Source: Parastagonospora avenae f. sp. tritici 18332-5 (Eukaryota > Ascomycota > Dothideomycetes > Pleosporales > Phaeosphaeriaceae). From it: a stretch of DNA of 12,935 bases. The stretch's first letter is position 1; the number at the start of each line of letters is the position of its first letter. Location: positions 1 to 12,935 of the forward strand of contig JAFJTR010000207.1 in NCBI GenBank assembly GCA_022559985.1, read 5' to 3'. The position numbers were made by a program, and so were the translations under genes. Shown piece after piece: positions 9,764 through 12,935 of the stretch. The notes below the pieces were generated by a model. It was given only the letters and a program-made list of their open reading frames with translations, was not told where the DNA came from and did no database searches.

Positions 9764-9794
9764 ATGGCTGACGAAACTTCGACTATTAACCTGA
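9579..9794 (+). promoter_or_regulatory. Upstream open reading frames before the UBL gene
   Basis: Three ATGs precede the main start at 9764. uORF1 is 9579-9608 (9 residues). uORF2 is 9636-9677 (13 residues), and its TAA is followed directly by the ATG of uORF3, 9678-9794 (38 residues), which runs across the main ATG in another frame. If the transcript starts upstream of them they should lower initiation at 9764. The transcription start is unknown, so this is conditional. Confidence 0.4.
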
Positions 9795-12141
9795 AGATTC
9801 TTTCACCGTCGACCGAAGTAGAGGGCGGCGTCAGCTTCACAGATCTCCCCACCACCACCACTATCAAAGAGCTACGCAGTCGGATACAGGATGCGGTGCC
9901 TTCTAGGCCGGCTCCAGAGCGCATGCGCTTGATTTATAGAGGCCGGGTGGTAGCAAATGATGCCGACACACTGGGAAATGTGTTTGGGGCTGAGAACGTA
10001 CGATGCTCCGTGACCGCCTACATAGCGTAGCTAACGGTAGCAAACAGATACGTGAAAGTAAAGACCAGAGCCTTCATATGGTAGTGCGGGAGCTGCCGCC
10101 TTCCAGCAGCGCTTCATCCTCACCGGGCCCACGATCCTCGACGGTGCCACCCAACCCGTTCCGACCCTCGCAAGGACCAGCAGCTGCCAATCCCCTCCAG
10201 ACGAACCCGTTCCGCGCAATACCACAGGCTCGGCCAGCTTCACAGCCTCAAGTCGCGCCCCAGCCGCACCACCATCATCACCACCCGCACCTTCATCACC
10301 ACCACGTAGCAGGAGCGCCAAACGCCTTCCCGATTCCTCTGCCGCCTGTCGTCCAGCAACAGCTCGCGCAAACTTTGGCCATGGCCCAGAACGCCCAACT
10401 GAATAACGGGCAGCCGCCCTTAACGCAAGATCAGCAGCAGGGTCAGGGCAATCCTGTGCCAGAAAATGGAGCGCAGCCCCAACCAATGGGTCTGCCACCG
10501 CTGCCAGGCTTCGCGCCGCCCAACGATGGCAGGTCAGTGCGGCAGGAAGGCATCGGACCCACCGGGGAGCGATGGAGCGTCACATACAGCAGCACGACCA
10601 TTCCCAACCAACCACCACAGCCCATGCTCGCGCGGACGTTTATGCCACCTACCTTTGCACTTCCGCCCCGTCCGACTGGCTCTCCTGCACCTACTGAAGC
10701 CATAGACCGCCTTCTACCCCGCATGAGAGTGATCTTGCAGAGCGCAAGACAAGAGATGGAGAACGTCAGGTTATTGCTGCAAGCCTCTGGACAGCAAACC
10801 GCACAGCCCTTTGCCTCGGCAACTCCTCCAGCATGGCGGCTCGAGCGTATTCGCCAGCACGTACAAACTATGGGTCAGAATCTTAGCCTGGTCGAGCGCG
10901 GATTGGGCGTGATTGCTGCTGATGCCTCCATGACAAACAATCCAGACGTAGTGGCGCTCAGGCAGTCTGCGACCGACCTGAGAGGACACCTGGAGGACCT
11001 TAACAGGATCATGGGCCAGCAAGGTATCACTTCCGCTGGCGCGCATGGGGGCATGTTTACAGCCGCACCAATACCCTCAGCTCCGTCTCAATCTACGGGT
11101 AGCGCTGCTCTACCCACCCTACCTTCAGAAGCACCACAAGAGCTATTCCTTCTGTCAAGTCCCCAGGGTCCGGTTGGCCTGCTCTTCGATCAACGGGGTA
11201 CCTACATGACGGCTCCTATGGTGCAGACACTACCCTTCCAGACCTTTACGAATCAGTTTGCTCAGAACAGACAGCTTATTGCTGGACTGGGTCAGCACAT
11301 GGCGCTCAGCTCTCAAGTAAATGCTCAGGATGCACAAAGCTCAAATACCTCGCAACCGCAGCCAGGCAATCCGCAGCCGACGCCAACACAACCTGTGGGT
11401 CAGACACAAGAGCAGGCTCATGCTCAGGGTCAGGGACAAGGGCAAGGGCAAGGACAACCACAGAATCAAGCAGCAAACCAGGACGCCAATGCCAATGCCA
11501 ACCAGCCTGCAAACCCTGCGGGCGATAATGACCGTGTCGGCAACATCGCTGGCCACCTATGGCTCGTCTTTAAGCTCGCTTGTTTCGTCTACTTCTTCTC
11601 CGGTACTGGCTGGTATAAGTCCATCCTGCTTGGGCTCATCGCCGGCGGAGTGTATCTAGCACAACTTGGCATTTTCGAAGAGCAGTTCCGAGTCATTCGC
11701 CAGCATTTCGAAGCCGTTCTGCCTGTTGGGGCCCTTGCTGAGCGCGCAGCGCAACCTGTACGACCCGCGCAACCTGGAAGGAACATGACGCCCGAAGAAG
11801 CGGCACGGAGGTTATTGCAACAGCAACAGGATCAGCGAGTAGGCTGGCTGAGAGATAGTGTGCGCACAGTTGAGCGCTCATTCGCCATCTTCGTGGCTAG
11901 TCTATGGCCCGGCATCGGAGAGAGGATGGTGCATGCACAAGAAGAGAGAATTAGGGCGGACAGGGCCGCGGAAGAGGAAAGGCAGAGACAGATCGAGGAG
12001 GAGCAGAAGAAGAGGGAGGACGAGGCTCGAGAGCAAGATGAGAAGAGGGGAGAGCCGAGTTCCACAGTGGACGAGCCTGTGGAAGGTTCGAGTGCAAAGG
12101 GCAAGGAGAGGGTTGAAGCCGCTCCGACTGAGGATTCCTGA
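9764..12141 (+). CDS. Herp/Usa1-like ubiquitin-like-domain membrane protein
   Basis: Likely ER membrane protein of the Herp/Usa1 type, which in other organisms scaffolds the Hrd1 ubiquitin ligase in ER-associated degradation. Exons 9764-9997 and 10048-12141, with a 50-base GT-AG intron containing a GCTAAC branch-like site; 775 residues. The start has a good context (CATCATGGC). Residues about 8-96 form a ubiquitin-like domain (IKELRSRIQ, RMRLIYRGRVV, TLGNVFG, then SLHMVVREL after the intron). Next is a long Pro/Gln/Asn-rich, probably disordered part with a His-rich tract (152-164) and a QGQGQGQGQ run. A hydrophobic hairpin lies at about 582-598 and 603-618, with a short GTGWYK loop. The C-terminus is a charged E/R/K/Q-rich coiled coil, ending EAAPTEDS. 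Domain order matches Herp: UBL, linker, membrane hairpin, soluble tail. The family assignment beyond 'UBL membrane protein' is inference; the Dsc complex subunit Dsc3 is another UBL membrane protein but is usually much shorter. Confidence 0.82.
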
Positions 12142-12766
12142 AATATATTGTAACTGTGGTATTTTCCTGCGATAGGAGCGAGTATCTCCATGATATTTAA
12201 TGTGCATCCCTACGAAGTGAGAACACCCTACTGTGTGTTGACTGAAATCCACTTTGGAGATTATCCTCACTCACAATGAGGCCAAACGAGGGGCACTTCG
12301 TCTTCAGTGAGCTCACGAATCGTGTGCACGACTTGTATAGTGGTGGCATCATGGATGCATTAAGCTATGCATAATAATGGATCACGATGAACGCCATTAG
12401 GTATATCGCTCCGAAATTGGCATCAGCCTTGGGCGCGCTGTCACCGGTCAACTCATGCAGAGTCGCTGTGGCGATTGGTACGGACACGAAATATTGATCC
12501 TGCCTAATGCAAGATGACCAAGACTGTTTCAGTGGCGTGCGCACACTTGCTGATATGTATTTTATTAGGCAGCTGTACTCACATGGAGCTATCATGCGTG
12601 CTTATCGACGCTTCTTCTATTATGGCTCCGGCATCTGGTAGCTGTTCTTTGAGTCTGGGCTTGCGCGGTTGTCGTTGATGCATAGCTAGGTAACGTACCT
12701 CACAAGCGAGCTGATCACTGTGCCAAGACCCCACCAAAACTACCTGTTACCTATAGTACTTTCGCG
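12142..12766. other. Non-coding region and predicted transposon left end
   Basis: After the UBL stop come AT-rich motifs (AAATATATTG, GATATTTAAT) that could serve 3' end formation. No gene is supported here; a 76-residue minus-strand frame (12595-12365) is unrecognised. The last part probably belongs to the transposon described next. Confidence 0.45.
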
Positions 12767-12935
12767 ATGAGCCAACAACAAAAACACCTACTACCTTCAA
12801 AAGAAGCCCGATTACAGACTGCGCTTCTAGCTATCAAACGCGACGCGACACTATCCCAGAGATGCGCTGCAGCTATCTACAACGTCTCTCAAAGTACACT
12901 CAGTACTCGGCTCGCTGGAATACCTCCTCGACGCG
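12693..12935 (+). mobile_element. Left end of a pogo/Fot1-type DNA transposon (cut by window edge)
   Basis: A transposase start lies at 12767. The element start is a guess: a TA at 12691-12692, the target duplicated by this superfamily, precedes ACGTACCTCACAAGC, 74 bases before the ATG. An inverted pair AGGTAAC (12688-12694) and GTTACCT (12746-12752) flanks the leader. The other terminal repeat is outside the window, so the boundary cannot be tested here. Confidence 0.5.
12767..12935 (+). CDS. Transposase N-terminus, pogo/Fot1 family (partial)
   Basis: Open from ATG at 12767 to the window edge, 56 complete codons. The product has an N-terminal helix-turn-helix of the psq/CENP-B-like kind: ALLAIKRDATLSQRCAA, then IYNVSQSTLSTRLAG and IPPRR, a pattern shared by many fungal Tc1/mariner transposases of the pogo branch. 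Such proteins bind the terminal repeats with this part; the DDE catalytic domain would lie outside the window. No stop or frameshift is seen in the visible part. Whether the element is complete and active cannot be judged. Confidence 0.82.
   Translation, partial: MSQQQKHLLPSKEARLQTALLAIKRDATLSQRCAAAIYNVSQSTLSTRLAGIPPRR

Noticed and set aside
10031..10724. Minus-strand frames of 155 and 93 residues in the UBL gene
   Set aside because: Shadows of the Pro/Gln/His-rich coding strand, giving Gly/Arg/Ala/Val-rich products.

Overview
The window looks like nuclear DNA of a filamentous ascomycete (Pezizomycotina, perhaps Dothideomycetes). Genes are split by short introns, mostly 45-53 bases. The laccase ends in the Asp-Ser-Gly-Leu tail typical of ascomycete laccases, and the right edge carries the start of a pogo/Fot1-type transposase. 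Assignments come from reading motifs and splicing by eye; no database search was possible.

Left part (1-5345): an intronless FAD-dependent monooxygenase (302-1570, +); a J-domain/coiled-coil gene that appears broken (1755-2882, +), with two in-frame stops and a frameshift in an AG repeat; and a six-exon secreted laccase (5345-3228, -) rebuilt here to about 604 residues. The monooxygenase and laccase both belong to families that oxidise aromatic compounds, but nothing shows that they form a pathway.

Middle (5346-7579): about 2.2 kb with no convincing gene. Its right end must hold the 3' UTR of the next gene and its left end the laccase promoter.

Right part (7580-12141): a divergent pair of housekeeping-type genes. 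Mitochondrial phosphatidylserine decarboxylase PSD1 (9303-7580, -, three exons, about 541 residues) is separated by 460 bases from a ubiquitin-like-domain membrane protein of Herp/Usa1 type (9764-12141, +, two exons, 775 residues). One works in phosphatidylethanolamine synthesis and the other probably in ER-associated degradation. The shared intergenic region has a CCAAT box fused to a TGACGTA motif, and three upstream ATGs precede the second gene.

Far right (12142-12935): non-coding sequence, then the 5' end of a transposon whose transposase starts at 12767 and runs off the window.

I found no clearly new biological system. The most useful observations are the decayed J-domain gene with a GC-AG intron, the upstream ORF arrangement before the Herp/Usa1-like gene, the splice structure of the laccase, and the unannotated transposase start at the edge.
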